Below, piece by piece: positions 6,256-15,232 of a DNA stretch of 64,000 bases; position 1 is the first letter of the stretch, and each line of letters opens with the position of its first letter. The stretch is taken from the NCBI RefSeq assembly GCF_900046475.1, contig NZ_FCOU01000013.1, positions 1-64,000 of the forward strand. Direction: 5' to 3'. A program made the position numbers and the translations under genes. This DNA is from Collinsella ihumii. GTDB lineage: Bacteria; Actinomycetota; Coriobacteriia; Coriobacteriales; Coriobacteriaceae. The notes beneath the pieces are model-generated. The model saw nothing but the letters and a program-made list of their open reading frames with translations, did not search any database and was not told the DNA's origin.

Positions 6256-8781
6256 ATGGAGGCAGGCAAGCCGTCGGGCATCCGCCAGACCGCCGCATCC
6301 TCCACGCTCGACGACCCGCGCTTCCAGGCGATCCGCGACGCGCTCGCCGCGGTGCGCTCGCATACCGCGCCCACGCGGACCACGTCGCATGCCACGTGGG
6401 AGGACGACCGCGGCATGAACGAGCGCGTGAAGCGGCTGCGCCATCAGTCCGAGACCACCCAGCCCTACCTCGACATGGAGCGGGCGCTCATCGAGACGGC
6501 GACCTACCTGCGCTACGAGGGCACGGTCTCCACCCCTGAGCTGCGCGGTCTGGTGCTGCGCGACTACTTTGCGCACAAGAGCATCTCCATCGAGCCGGGC
6601 GAGCTTATCGTGGGCGAGAAGGGTCGCGGCCCGCAGGCGGCGCCCACCTTCCCCGAGCTGTGCTGCCACACGCTCGAGGACATGCACAACATGAACGACC
6701 GCGAGCAGGTCAACTTCACCGTCACCGAGGACGACCTGGCCGCGCAGCGCGACATCGTGATCCCGTACTGGACGGGCCGCGCGAGCCGCGACGCCATCAT
6801 GCGCGCGCAGGAGCCCGCCTGGCACGACGCCTACGAGGCCGGCATCTTCACCGAGTTCTACGAGCAGCGTGCCGGCGGGCACACCTGCCTGGGCTCCGAG
6901 CGCGGCGTGCGCGCGGGCTTCGGCGAGATCCGCGCCGACATCGAGGCCGCGCTGGCGAGCCTCGACTACCTGGCCGACGAGCACGCCGTGGCCAAGCGCG
7001 ACGAGCTCTCGGGCATGCTTATCGCCCTCGAGGGCGTGCAGACGCTGGCCATCCGCTACGCCGAGCTGGCGAGCGCCATGGCGGCCGATGAGTCCGATCC
7101 CGTGCGCGCCGCCGAGCTGTCGCAGATCGCCGAGAACTGCCGCGTCGTCGCGACCGAGCGCCCGCAGACGTTCTGGCAGTGGATCCAGCGCTACTGGTTC
7201 ATCCACCTGGCCATCACGAGCGAGACGAACCCGTGGGACGCCTACACGCCCGGCCGCCTCGACCAGCATCTCATCGGCCACTACCGCGCCGACGTGGCGT
7301 CTGGCGCGCTCGACCGCGACCGCGCGCTCGAGCTGCTGGAATGCCTGTGGGTGAAGTTCAACAACCAGCCCGCGCCGCCCAAGGTGGGCGTGACGCTCAA
7401 GGAGAGCGGCACGTACAGCGATTTCGCCAACATCAACACCGGCGGCATCACGCCCGATGGCGCCGACGGCGTGAACGAGGTGTCCTACCTCATCTTGGAC
7501 TGCATGGACGAGATGATGTTCATCCAGCCGAACTCCAACGTGCAGATCTCGCGCAAGACGCCGCGCCGCTTCCTGCTGCGCGCCTGCGAGGTGGCGCGCG
7601 CCGGATGGGGCCAGCCGGCCTTCTACAGCACCGAGGAGATCGTCGACGAGCTGCTGGCGGCCGGCAAGAGCCTGGCCGATGCGCGCCGTGGCGGGGCGTC
7701 GGGCTGCGTGGAGACGGGCTGCTGGGGCTACGAGGCCTATCCGCTGACGGGCTACTTCAACCTGCCCAAGATCCTCGAGGTCACGCTGCATAACGGCGTG
7801 GACCCGCGCACGGGCAAGCTCATCGGCCTCACGACGGGCGATCCGCGCGGTTTTGCCAGCTACGACGAGCTGTTCGACGCCTACTGCGCCCAGATGCGCC
7901 ACTTCATCGACATCAAGGTGCGCGGCTCCAACATCAACACGCAGCTGTGCGCACGGCTAAACCCGGTGCCGTTCATGTCTATCATGACCGAGGACTGCAT
8001 CGCGCGCGGCCAGGACTACAACGCCGGCGGCGCGCGCTACAACACCACCTACCTGCAGGGCGTGGGTATCGGCTCCATCACCGACGCGCTGGCGTCGCTG
8101 CGCCTCAACGTGTTCGACGAGCACCGGGTGTCGATGGGCGAGATGATGGATGCGCTCGACGCCAACTTCGAGGGCGAGCGCTTCGCGGCGTTGCACGGCA
8201 TGGTGAGCCGCCGCACGCCCAAGTACGGCAACGACGACGATTACGCCGACGACATCATGCGCTCGGTGTTCGCGTGCTTCCGCGACGCGGTGACCGGGCG
8301 CCCCAACATGCGCCGCGGCGAGTGGCGCGTCGACATGCTGCCCACCACCTGCCATATCTATTTCGGCGAGGTCACGGGAGCGTCCCCGTCGGGACGCCTG
8401 GCGGGCGAGCCGGTCTCCGACGGCATCTCGCCGGAGCGCGGGGCGGACGTGAACGGCCCGACCGCCGTGATCGCGTCGTGTGCCAAGATGGATCACGCCT
8501 CCACGGGAGGCACGCTGCTGAACCAGAAGTTCGCGCCGGCGGCCATCGAGGGCGAGCGCGGCCTGGAGAACCTGGCCGACCTCGTGCGCACCTACTTCGA
8601 CATGGGCGGGCACCACATCCAGTTCAACATCATCGATCGCGCCACGCTGCTCGACGCGCGCGAGCACCCGGAGAACTACCGCGACCTCATCGTGCGCGTG
8701 GCGGGCTTCTCCGAAAAGTGGTGTAACCTGGGCCGCGAGCTGCAAGACGAGATCATCAACCGTACGGAGCAGGCGTTTTAG
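6256..8781 (+). CDS. hypD: trans-4-hydroxy-L-proline dehydratase (glycyl radical enzyme)
   Basis: A glycyl-radical enzyme that dehydrates trans-4-hydroxy-L-proline to 1-pyrroline-5-carboxylate in the cytoplasm of anaerobes. The active-site loop GGASGCVETGCWGYEAYPLT carries the thiyl cysteine and base of the HypD class, and the C-terminal RVAGFS carries the radical glycine. From the internal ATG at 6415 the cysteine is residue 431 and the glycine 764 of 788, nearly the positions in Clostridioides difficile HypD as I recall them. The start at 6256 is preferred because GGGAGG is well spaced, but it adds 53 residues; 6223 and 6415 are alternatives. The preceding activase and following proC make the pathway explicit. 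Confidence 0.93.
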   Translation: MEAGKPSGIRQTAASSTLDDPRFQAIRDALAAVRSHTAPTRTTSHATWEDDRGMNERVKRLRHQSETTQPYLDMERALIETATYLRYEGTVSTPELRGLVLRDYFAHKSISIEPGELIVGEKGRGPQAAPTFPELCCHTLEDMHNMNDREQVNFTVTEDDLAAQRDIVIPYWTGRASRDAIMRAQEPAWHDAYEAGIFTEFYEQRAGGHTCLGSERGVRAGFGEIRADIEAALASLDYLADEHAVAKRDELSGMLIALEGVQTLAIRYAELASAMAADESDPVRAAELSQIAENCRVVATERPQTFWQWIQRYWFIHLAITSETNPWDAYTPGRLDQHLIGHYRADVASGALDRDRALELLECLWVKFNNQPAPPKVGVTLKESGTYSDFANINTGGITPDGADGVNEVSYLILDCMDEMMFIQPNSNVQISRKTPRRFLLRACEVARAGWGQPAFYSTEEIVDELLAAGKSLADARRGGASGCVETGCWGYEAYPLTGYFNLPKILEVTLHNGVDPRTGKLIGLTTGDPRGFASYDELFDAYCAQMRHFIDIKVRGSNINTQLCARLNPVPFMSIMTEDCIARGQDYNAGGARYNTTYLQGVGIGSITDALASLRLNVFDEHRVSMGEMMDALDANFEGERFAALHGMVSRRTPKYGNDDDYADDIMRSVFACFRDAVTGRPNMRRGEWRVDMLPTTCHIYFGEVTGASPSGRLAGEPVSDGISPERGADVNGPTAVIASCAKMDHASTGGTLLNQKFAPAAIEGERGLENLADLVRTYFDMGGHHIQFNIIDRATLLDAREHPENYRDLIVRVAGFSEKWCNLGRELQDEIINRTEQAF

Positions 8782-8832
8782 CGGCTCTGGGGAGACGCTG
8801 AACCATTCGTATCACGGGAAAGGACAAGCATC

Positions 8833-9633
8833 ATGCATAAGGAATTGGCCCTCATCGGCTGCGGCAACATGGGCAGCGCGATCGTGAAGGGCATCGTGGG
8901 CGCGGGCCTCATCGACGCGGGCGACATCGTGGTGTCGGACGTGAGCGAGGCGGCGTCCACACGGCTGGCTGGCGAGCTGGGGTGCGCGGGCACCTGCGAC
9001 AACGTCGAGGCGGTGCGCGACGCGGCCATGGTCATCATCGCGGTGAAGCCGCAGTATCTGGACGACGTGGTGCGTGGGTTCGCCGACGCCGTGGTGCCCG
9101 ATGCGCTCGTGGTGTCCATCGCCGCCGGCGTGACGCTCGCGCGCCTGGAGGGCCTGCTGGGCTCCGAGCGCAAGATCGTGCGCGTGATGCCCAACCTGCC
9201 GGCGATGGTGCTTGCGGGCATGAGCTCGCTGACGCCGAACGCGCAGGTGAGCGCCGAGGAGTGCGCGCGCGTGCAGGAGCTGTTCGAAAGCTTCGGCCGC
9301 GCCGAGGTGGTGCCCGAGCACCTCATCGACGCCGTGATCGCCGCGTCCGGCAGCTCGCCTGCGTACGTATGCGTGTTCATCGAGGCCCTGGCCGATGCAG
9401 CCGTGGCCGAGGGCATGCCGCGCGCGCAGGCCTACACCTTCGCCGAGCAGGCGGTGCTGGGCACGGCGAAGTACCTGCTTGAGACCGGGGTGCACCCGGC
9501 GGTGCTGAAGGACATGGTGTCCTCGCCCGCGGGCACGACGATCGAGGCCGTATCCGCGCTCGAGTCCGGCGGCTTTCGCGCCGCGGTGATCGACGCCGCC
9601 CGCGCCGCGGCGGCGAAGAACCGTGCGATGTAG
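8833..9633 (+). CDS. proC: Pyrroline-5-carboxylate reductase
   Basis: A 266-residue NAD(P)H-dependent reductase that converts 1-pyrroline-5-carboxylate to L-proline. An N-terminal Rossmann fold (ALIGCGNMGSAIVKGIVGAG), the substrate region MPNLPAMVLAGMSSL, and the C-terminal dimer domain SGSSPAYVCVFIEALADAAV and SSPAGTTIEAVSALE are all present at the family's normal length. It starts 51 bases after hypD with GGAAAGGA upstream, so it probably shares the transcript. It would reduce the dehydratase product as well as serve the proB/proA route encoded at 57.6-61.7 kb. Confidence 0.96.
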   Translation: MHKELALIGCGNMGSAIVKGIVGAGLIDAGDIVVSDVSEAASTRLAGELGCAGTCDNVEAVRDAAMVIIAVKPQYLDDVVRGFADAVVPDALVVSIAAGVTLARLEGLLGSERKIVRVMPNLPAMVLAGMSSLTPNAQVSAEECARVQELFESFGRAEVVPEHLIDAVIAASGSSPAYVCVFIEALADAAVAEGMPRAQAYTFAEQAVLGTAKYLLETGVHPAVLKDMVSSPAGTTIEAVSALESGGFRAAVIDAARAAAAKNRAM

Positions 9634-9672
9634 CGCCGCGGATTGTCGGATTGTAAGGCGGTGGGAACCCTG

Positions 9673-10254
9673 ATGACCAGACATCTCTATCTTGTGCGCC
9701 ACGGTGAGACGCTGTTCAACGTCAAGGGGCTGATTCAAGGCTGGTGCGACTCGCCCCTCACGGATCTCGGTTGGGAGCAGGCGCGTCGCGCCGGGGCGTA
9801 CCTCGAGCGCGAGGGCGTCGTGTTCGATCACGCATACGCCTCGACGCTCACGCGGACGCAGCGAACGCTCGAATGCATCACCGGTATGCCCTATAGCTGC
9901 GAGGACGGTCTTCGCGAATGGTATTTCGGCACCTTCGAGGCGGAGCATTCCAACATTATGTTCCCTAAGCCCTGGGGCGACTTCTTCAAGCGCTTCGGCG
10001 GGGAGGGCCAGATGGAGGTCAGGAGGCGCATGGTCGAGACGCTGTCCGAGATCATGCGGCGGCCCGGTCACGAGTGCGTGCTCGCCGTGTCCTCCGGTTC
10101 GTCTTGTCGCGAGTTCCTCGCGCACGCGCTGGGCTATGAGGATAGCGGCAGGGTCGACCTGCCGGGCAACTGCTCCATCATGCTGTTTTCCTTCGATGGT
10201 TCGGCCTTCTCGCTCGATCGCATCGTGACGAGCGAGGAGCAGAAGGAGGGCTGA
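9673..10254 (+). CDS. Histidine phosphatase-superfamily protein lacking the second catalytic His
   Basis: A 193-residue protein of the phosphoglycerate-mutase-like superfamily. The N-terminal motif LYLVRHGETLFN with the phospho-acceptor histidine is intact. QGWCDSPLTDLGWEQARRAG and the YASTLTRTQRTLE block are also normal. The late motif, normally VSHG, reads AVSSGSSCREF, so the second histidine is replaced by serine. Activity may be altered or lost. A metal-independent phosphoserine phosphatase role would fill the missing serB step for the nearby serC/serA, but that is speculation. The ATG at 9673 is preferred because it directly precedes the conserved motif and follows GTGGGA. Confidence 0.8.
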   Translation: MTRHLYLVRHGETLFNVKGLIQGWCDSPLTDLGWEQARRAGAYLEREGVVFDHAYASTLTRTQRTLECITGMPYSCEDGLREWYFGTFEAEHSNIMFPKPWGDFFKRFGGEGQMEVRRRMVETLSEIMRRPGHECVLAVSSGSSCREFLAHALGYEDSGRVDLPGNCSIMLFSFDGSAFSLDRIVTSEEQKEG

Positions 10255-10273
10255 GGCCGTCCGGACGAAAAGA

Positions 10274-10307
10274 GCGCCCGCAGGACTCGCGAGAATCCTG
10301 CGGGTGC
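10274..10307 (-). terminator. Hairpin terminator between convergent genes
   Basis: A 12-bp stem with one wobble pair (core CCCGCAGGA and TCCTGCGGG) is followed on the minus strand by CTCTTTTC. It would end transcription of the DUF1015 gene and may also stop readthrough from the histidine-phosphatase gene. Confidence 0.7.
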
Positions 10308-10340
10308 TGGCATTCTGAGGTGCCATGTCGCGCTCACGTC

Positions 10341-10380
10341 GGGATGGGTTGAAACGAACCCGTCCCCAAATGACCCATTA
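10341..10380. repeat. 40-bp palindromic repeat, copy A
   Basis: A GGGATGGGTT...TGACCCATT structure containing AACCCGTCCCC. Its near reverse complement occurs at 24342-24381. It overlaps the stop codon of the DUF1015 gene and is probably a dispersed intergenic repeat that can fold as a hairpin. Confidence 0.6.
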
Positions 10381-11637
10381 GGGGCGGGCGATGCGGTGGA
10401 TGAACAGGCCGCTGCGGAGCTTGGGCTCGAACCAGGTCGACTTGGGCGGCATGAGCAGGCCCGCATCCGCCACGGCGAGCAGCTGGTCGATGGAGGTGGC
10501 GTACATCGAGAACGCCACGCCCTCGGCGCCCGCGCGGCGCTCGAGCTCGTCCACGCCTCGGATGCCGCCCACAAAGGAGATGCGGGGGTCGCTGCGCACG
10601 TCGCCGATGCCCAGCACCGGGGCGAGCACGCGCTCCTGAAGCACGGACACGTCGAGCGCGGAGACGGGGTCTCCGTCGGCGATCTGGGAGGCGAGCTCCT
10701 CGCCCAGGGCCAGCCGCCACCAGCGCCCATCGGTGAACATCCCGAACGTTCCCGCGGACGAGGGAACCACCGCCGCGGGGGCGGCGTCGACGGTGAAGCC
10801 CGCTTCGCGCACGCGTGCGAGCAGCTCGTCGACGGTCAGCCCCGCACGATCTGCCACCACGCGGTTGTACGGCAGGATCGTCAGCTGGCTCGCCGGGAAC
10901 AGGACGGACAGGAAGAAGTTGAACGGCTCCTTGCCGGTCAGCGTGCCGGCGGCGCGCGCCTCGTCGCGCATGGCCTGTGCGACCTTCACGGCCGATGCGG
11001 TGCGGTGATGCCCGTCGGCGATGTAGGCGCACGGGACATGCTCGAACATGGCGTGGATCGCCTCGACGGCATCGGTGCGCGCGACCTCCCACACGATCTG
11101 CTCCACGCCCTCGTCGTCGGTGAAGCGGTAGATCGGCGAGGACTCCTTCGCCGCGTTGATGATGATGTCGAGCACCGGCTGGTCGCGGTAGGTGAGAAAG
11201 ATCGGGCCCGTCTGGCACCCGAGCGCGCGCATGTGCTCGATGCGGTCGCGCTCCTTGTCCTCGCGCGTGAGCTCATGGCGCTTGATGGTGCCGTCCTCGT
11301 ATTCGTCGATTGAGCAGATGGCCACCACGCCCGTCTGCGCATGTCCGTCCATCCGCAGCTCGTAGATGTAGTAGGCGCGGTTCGAATCCGAGAGGTACGT
11401 CCCGTCCTCGATGCGCTGCTCGAGCACCTCGGCTGCGCGGGCGTAGACCTCCGGCGCGTACATGTCCTGATCCGGTGCGAACTGCGTCTCGGGACGATCG
11501 ATGTTCAGGAAGGACAGGGGCCTCGTGCGCACGTATTCGGCTGCCTCCGCGCGGTCGAAGACGTCGTAGGGCAGGGCCGCGACGTCGGAGGCGTGCTCAG
11601 GGACGGGGCGGATGCAGGGGAAGGGGAGGACGCGCAT
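10378..11637 (-). CDS. DUF1015 family protein
   Basis: A 419-residue cytoplasmic protein of the DUF1015 family, which is often encoded next to serC/serA, as it nearly is here. Recognisable blocks are ALPYDVFDRAEAAEY, PLSFLNIDRPE, the nucleotide-site-like YIADGHHRTASA with paired histidines, NFFLSVLFPASQLTILPYNR, and the terminal LLMPPKSTWFEPKLRSGLF. The biochemical role of the family is not established to my knowledge, but the recurrent neighbourhood suggests serine metabolism. The start at 11637 has AGAAAGG upstream. It is separated from serC/serA by a divergently oriented transporter. Confidence 0.85.
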   Translation of the reverse strand: MRVLPFPCIRPVPEHASDVAALPYDVFDRAEAAEYVRTRPLSFLNIDRPETQFAPDQDMYAPEVYARAAEVLEQRIEDGTYLSDSNRAYYIYELRMDGHAQTGVVAICSIDEYEDGTIKRHELTREDKERDRIEHMRALGCQTGPIFLTYRDQPVLDIIINAAKESSPIYRFTDDEGVEQIVWEVARTDAVEAIHAMFEHVPCAYIADGHHRTASAVKVAQAMRDEARAAGTLTGKEPFNFFLSVLFPASQLTILPYNRVVADRAGLTVDELLARVREAGFTVDAAPAAVVPSSAGTFGMFTDGRWWRLALGEELASQIADGDPVSALDVSVLQERVLAPVLGIGDVRSDPRISFVGGIRGVDELERRAGAEGVAFSMYATSIDQLLAVADAGLLMPPKSTWFEPKLRSGLFIHRIARP

Positions 11638-11756
11638 GGGATGCCTTTCTGATCGTGGATCGGCCGGTCGAACCACGACCATCATACCGCAGGGCACGCG
11701 CCGCGCGTGGCGTGCGTAGCGGGGAGCCCCATGATGTAACCAAAGGAAAGACGTTG

Positions 11757-11774
11757 GGTGTATTCTTATACACC
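11757..11774. promoter_or_regulatory. Candidate operator palindrome upstream of AEC transporter
   Basis: GGTGTA-TTCTTA-TACACC is a perfect 6-6-6 dyad, 20 to 35 bases before the possible starts of the AEC-family transporter. Its size suits a dimeric repressor. It resembles the mosaic-end core by chance but is not an adapter copy, because only about ten bases agree and the flanks continue host sequence. Confidence 0.4.
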
Positions 11775-11808
11775 TGTTGCACACTACGAGGGAATGCGAG
11801 CTCCACCT

Positions 11809-12732
11809 ATGGGATTTATCGAGACGGCGCTGCAGATGGTCACGCTTGCCATCCCCATCCTGATCGGCTACGTGGCGCATAAGCTCGGCTTTCTGGGCGG
11901 AGATTTCGACAGCGCGCTGTCCAAGCTGGTGATCAACATCACGCTGCCGTGCATGATCCTGGTCTCGGTGTGCGGTCGCGAGCTGCCGCCGGCGACCGAG
12001 CTGCTGCAGCTGCTCGCCCTGTCCGCCGCGGGCTACGTCATGGCCGTCATCGTGGCGCTGATCGCCCCGAGGCTGATGCGCGCGCCCGAATCCGGCGCGT
12101 ACAGCTTCGTCATCGCGTTCGGCAACGTGGGCTTCATCGGTTTCCCCGTGCTGAGCGCCGTGCTCGGACCCGACGCGGTGCTCTACGCCGCCATCGCGAA
12201 CATCCCCTGGTACATCCTGTCGAGCAGCATCGGCGTGCTCATGATCTCGGGCTTGCCGGAAGGCGGCCTTGCCAAGGCCCTGCGCGCGAGCGCGAAGCGG
12301 CTCGTCTCGCCCATGCTCGTGGCGAGCCTGATCGTGCTGGCGTTCGCCCTCGTCGGCATCAACGATTTCGGCGTGGTCGGCGACGGCCTGTCCAACGTGG
12401 GCGCCTTCACGACGCCCGCGGCGCTGCTGATCTGCGGCTCGTCGCTGGCGAACTATTCGGCGCGCGAGATGCTGAGCAACTGGCGCGCCTACGTGGCGAC
12501 CGCGCTGAGGCTGGTCGGCGTGCCGCTGCTGCTGTTCGCGACCCTGCGCGGGTTCGCCGCGACGCCGCTGATCCTGTCGGTCATCGTGCTCGGCCAGGCC
12601 ATGCCGGTGGCGACGAACGGCATCCTGTACTGCCTCATGTACGGCATGGACGCCAAGCCGGTCATGCAGGGTATGTTCCTATCGGTGTTCGCCTCGATCC
12701 TCACGATCCCGCTCATGGCGCTCATCGTCTAG
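11809..12732 (+). CDS. AEC family (auxin efflux carrier-like) transporter
   Basis: A membrane protein of about 307 residues with ten predicted helices in two repeats. Typical elements are LAIPILIGYVAHKLGFL at the N-terminus, SKLVINITLPCMILVS in the first half, FGNVGFIGFPVLSAVLG, and GQAMPVATNGILYCLMYG near the end. AEC carriers export or import small organic anions such as malate. The substrate cannot be told from sequence. The start is uncertain: 11809 gives the usual N-terminus but a weak ribosome site, and 11794 is the alternative. It is divergent from the DUF1015 gene and convergent with the M20 peptidase, with a strong terminator between. Confidence 0.85.
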   Translation: MGFIETALQMVTLAIPILIGYVAHKLGFLGGDFDSALSKLVINITLPCMILVSVCGRELPPATELLQLLALSAAGYVMAVIVALIAPRLMRAPESGAYSFVIAFGNVGFIGFPVLSAVLGPDAVLYAAIANIPWYILSSSIGVLMISGLPEGGLAKALRASAKRLVSPMLVASLIVLAFALVGINDFGVVGDGLSNVGAFTTPAALLICGSSLANYSAREMLSNWRAYVATALRLVGVPLLLFATLRGFAATPLILSVIVLGQAMPVATNGILYCLMYGMDAKPVMQGMFLSVFASILTIPLMALIV

Positions 12733-12740
12733 GCAAATGG

Positions 12741-12777
12741 AAGGTGCCCCTTTCTGCAGGCGGGAAGGGGCACCTTT
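12741..12777. terminator. Bidirectional terminator
   Basis: A perfect 12-bp stem (AAGGTGCCCCTT / AAGGGGCACCTT) with a 12-base loop and flanking A/T on both sides. It lies between the convergent AEC transporter and M20 peptidase genes. Confidence 0.85.
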
Positions 12778-12787
12778 GCGCTTCTTA

Positions 12788-13972
12788 TCACCAGAGCTCG
12801 CGACGGGTCAGCTCGGTGAGCACGCGCTCAACGCGCTCGATGTCGGCGCGCGGCACGAATTCGTCCGGCTTGTGCGCGCGAGCGAGCGATCCCGGCCCGT
12901 AGCTCATGCAGTTGCGGTTGGCGCAGCGTCCCGCGATGACGGCGGTGTCGGTGTAGCCCGTGAAAAAGCCGACCTCGGCGGGCGCGCCGCAGGCCTCGGT
13001 GCTTGCAAGCAGGGCGGCGAGCAGGGGCGAGTCGGGGTCGCGCTCGACGGCGGGTCGGTCGCCGGTGATGACATAGGTGCCGTGGGTGCCCGGCACGGCG
13101 CTCTCGGCGGCGGCGCACGCCTCCTCCACGATGCGGCGCGCGGCCGCCGTGTCCGTTGGCGGCACGAGGCGCATGTCGATCGAGACCTGGCAGCGGTCGG
13201 GGACGACATAGGGCTGGTAGCCGCCCGAGATCATGCCGAACGTGACCGTCGAGGGTCCCAGCTCGCCGTGGGCGGGCAGGTCGGCGAACGCGCGGCGAAT
13301 CGAGCACAGGGCCTCGGCCATGGCCGCGATGGCGTCCGCTCCCTGCCAGGGCTGGCTCGCGTGGGCCGTCACGCCCTCCATCGTGAGCTCGAACCACGTG
13401 CGCCCCTTGTGCGCGACCTGGACCTGCCCGTCGGTGGGCTCGGTGTCGAGCACCCACTCGCCGGAGCCGACCCAGCCGGCCTCGATCGCGGCCTCGACGC
13501 CGCGCATCAGGTCCTCCTCGTCCACTGAGCAGATGAGCGAGAATCCGCGCCGGGGCAGCGCTTGCTTGCGCTCGACCTCGTCGAGCAGCGAGAACAGCGC
13601 CGACAGGGCGCATGCGAGCCCGCCTTTCATATCGCAGGCGCCGCGTCCGTACAGCCGCCCGTCGCGCACGACCGCGCCGAGCGGTGGCGTGTCGTCGCTC
13701 CATCCCTCGCCCAAGGTCACGGTGTCCATATGGCAGATGTAGACAAGTCGCTCCTCGTCGGTGGTGCCGGGCACGGTGACCATGAGGTCGCAGCGTCCGG
13801 GCAGCACCTCGAGCTCCTCGATGTCCACGCACGCCGCGAGCTCGGAGGGCATCTGCGCCAGCCGGTGCTCGACCAGCTGCTTGATGGCCTGCTCGATCTC
13901 GCCCTCATATGCCCCGGGGTCGGAGCTGTCGATCCCCACGAGCTGCTGCGCGAGCTCCCAAGCGGAATACAT
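12788..13972 (-). CDS. M20 family metallopeptidase (DapE/ArgE-like)
   Basis: A 394-residue two-zinc hydrolase. Metal and catalytic motifs are ordered as expected: CHMDTVTLG (about 80-88), GRGACDMKGGLA with the bridging Asp, SVDEEDLMRG with the Glu pair, DTEPTDGQV, and RAHKPDEFV near the C-terminus. The dimerisation domain starts near GRTWFELTMEGVTAHASQPWQG. Members cleave N-succinyl-diaminopimelate, acetylornithine or dipeptides, and the sequence alone does not decide. It follows serA on the same strand by 27 bases, so serC-serA-M20 is probably one operon. Confidence 0.85.
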   Translation of the reverse strand: MYSAWELAQQLVGIDSSDPGAYEGEIEQAIKQLVEHRLAQMPSELAACVDIEELEVLPGRCDLMVTVPGTTDEERLVYICHMDTVTLGEGWSDDTPPLGAVVRDGRLYGRGACDMKGGLACALSALFSLLDEVERKQALPRRGFSLICSVDEEDLMRGVEAAIEAGWVGSGEWVLDTEPTDGQVQVAHKGRTWFELTMEGVTAHASQPWQGADAIAAMAEALCSIRRAFADLPAHGELGPSTVTFGMISGGYQPYVVPDRCQVSIDMRLVPPTDTAAARRIVEEACAAAESAVPGTHGTYVITGDRPAVERDPDSPLLAALLASTEACGAPAEVGFFTGYTDTAVIAGRCANRNCMSYGPGSLARAHKPDEFVPRADIERVERVLTELTRRELW

Positions 13973-13999
13973 GTCGACTCCTCGTTTCGGTTGCTGGTG

Positions 14000-15163
14000 C
14001 TACTTGATAACGCGCACGCGGTAGACGGCGGGAATCCTCTTCAGCGCCTCGATCGTGCTGCTGTCGAGATGCTCGTCGGTGTCGAACATGGTGTAGGCGT
14101 TCTCGCCCGCGCTCTCGTTGACCATGCGTTGGACGTTGGCGTTGTCGTCCGCCAGGATCCGCGTGATCTGGCCGATCATGTTCGGCACGTTGGCATGCAG
14201 GCAGGCGATGCGGCTCGCGGCGCGCGCCTTGCCCATGGAGCAGGCCGGATAGTTCACGGAGTGCGCGATGTTGCCGTTCTCCAGGTAGTCCTTGAGCTCG
14301 GAGATCGCCATGTCGGCGCAGTTGGCCTCGGCCTCGCCCGTGCCCGCGCCGGAATGCGTGGTGATGAACGTGTTGGGCATGAGCACGGTCTTCGGCGTGG
14401 CGAAGTCGGTGGCGAACCAGGACAGCTGCCCGCGATGCAGGGCGGTGTCCACGGCGTCCTCGTCCACGATGGTCTCGCGCGCGAAGTTGACGAGCACCGC
14501 GCCCGGGGCGAGCAGGTCGAGCTGCTCGGTGGAGATCATGCCGACGGTGTCGGCCTTGGACGGCACGTGGAGGGTGAGGTAGTCGCACCCGCGGCACAGG
14601 TCCTCGAGCGTGCCCACGCGCTGCACGTCCTGGGAGAGCGCCCACGCGTGCTCGACGGAGATGAACGGGTCGTAGCCGTACACGTTCATGCCGAGGCTCA
14701 CGGCTGCGTTGGCGACCTTGGAGCCCACGTTGCCCAGGCCGATGACGCCGATGCGCTTGCCCTTGAGCTCGTGGCCCACGAACGCCTTCTTCGCCTTCTC
14801 GGCGTTGACGAGGATGTCGGGGTCGCCGGCGTTGTTCCTCACCCATTCCATGGACTGGACGATGCCGCGGCTGGACAGGATCATCATGGCGATGACGATC
14901 TCCTTCACGGCGTTGGCGTTGGCGCCGGGGGAGTTGAACACCACGACGCCGCGCTTGGCGTACTCCTCGACGGGGATGTTGTTGACGCCCGCCCCGCAGC
15001 GCGCGATGGCGCGGATGCCGTCGGGAAGCTCGTAGCCGTGCAGGTCGGTGGAGCGCATGAGGATGGCGTCGGCGTCCTCGGTGTGCTCGACGAACTCGTA
15101 GCCCTCGCCGAACTCGACGTTGCCGTCCTTGGTGATGTCATCGATGGTCTTGATGTAGCGCAT
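14000..15163 (-). CDS. serA: D-3-phosphoglycerate dehydrogenase, short ACT-type
   Basis: A 387-residue enzyme for the first step of serine synthesis (3-phosphoglycerate to 3-phosphohydroxypyruvate). It has the catalytic-domain start AIARCGAGVNNIPVE, the NAD site KGKRIGVIGLGNVGSKVA, YDPFISVEHAW, and the catalytic His in ITTHSGAGTGEAE. A C-terminal ACT domain begins about residue 315 (ACLHANVPNMIGQITRILAD), which normally gives serine feedback. It is the compact form without the extra domain of longer Actinomycetota SerA proteins. AAGGAGAT is just upstream of the ATG. serC precedes it by 69 bases. Confidence 0.96.
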   Translation of the reverse strand: MRYIKTIDDITKDGNVEFGEGYEFVEHTEDADAILMRSTDLHGYELPDGIRAIARCGAGVNNIPVEEYAKRGVVVFNSPGANANAVKEIVIAMMILSSRGIVQSMEWVRNNAGDPDILVNAEKAKKAFVGHELKGKRIGVIGLGNVGSKVANAAVSLGMNVYGYDPFISVEHAWALSQDVQRVGTLEDLCRGCDYLTLHVPSKADTVGMISTEQLDLLAPGAVLVNFARETIVDEDAVDTALHRGQLSWFATDFATPKTVLMPNTFITTHSGAGTGEAEANCADMAISELKDYLENGNIAHSVNYPACSMGKARAASRIACLHANVPNMIGQITRILADDNANVQRMVNESAGENAYTMFDTDEHLDSSTIEALKRIPAVYRVRVIK

Positions 15164-15232
15164 GGAACGATCTCCTTTGTCGATCTTCGTTGTGTTGCCG
15201 TAACGGTCGAGAGGGGCCCGCGTGTCAGCGGG

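Noticed and set aside
11757-11776. TTCTTATACACCTGT resembles the Tn5 mosaic end, suggesting a third adapter junction
   Set aside because: Only about ten to twelve bases agree, there is no second head-to-head copy, and host sequence continues on both sides. The local dyad explains the pattern.
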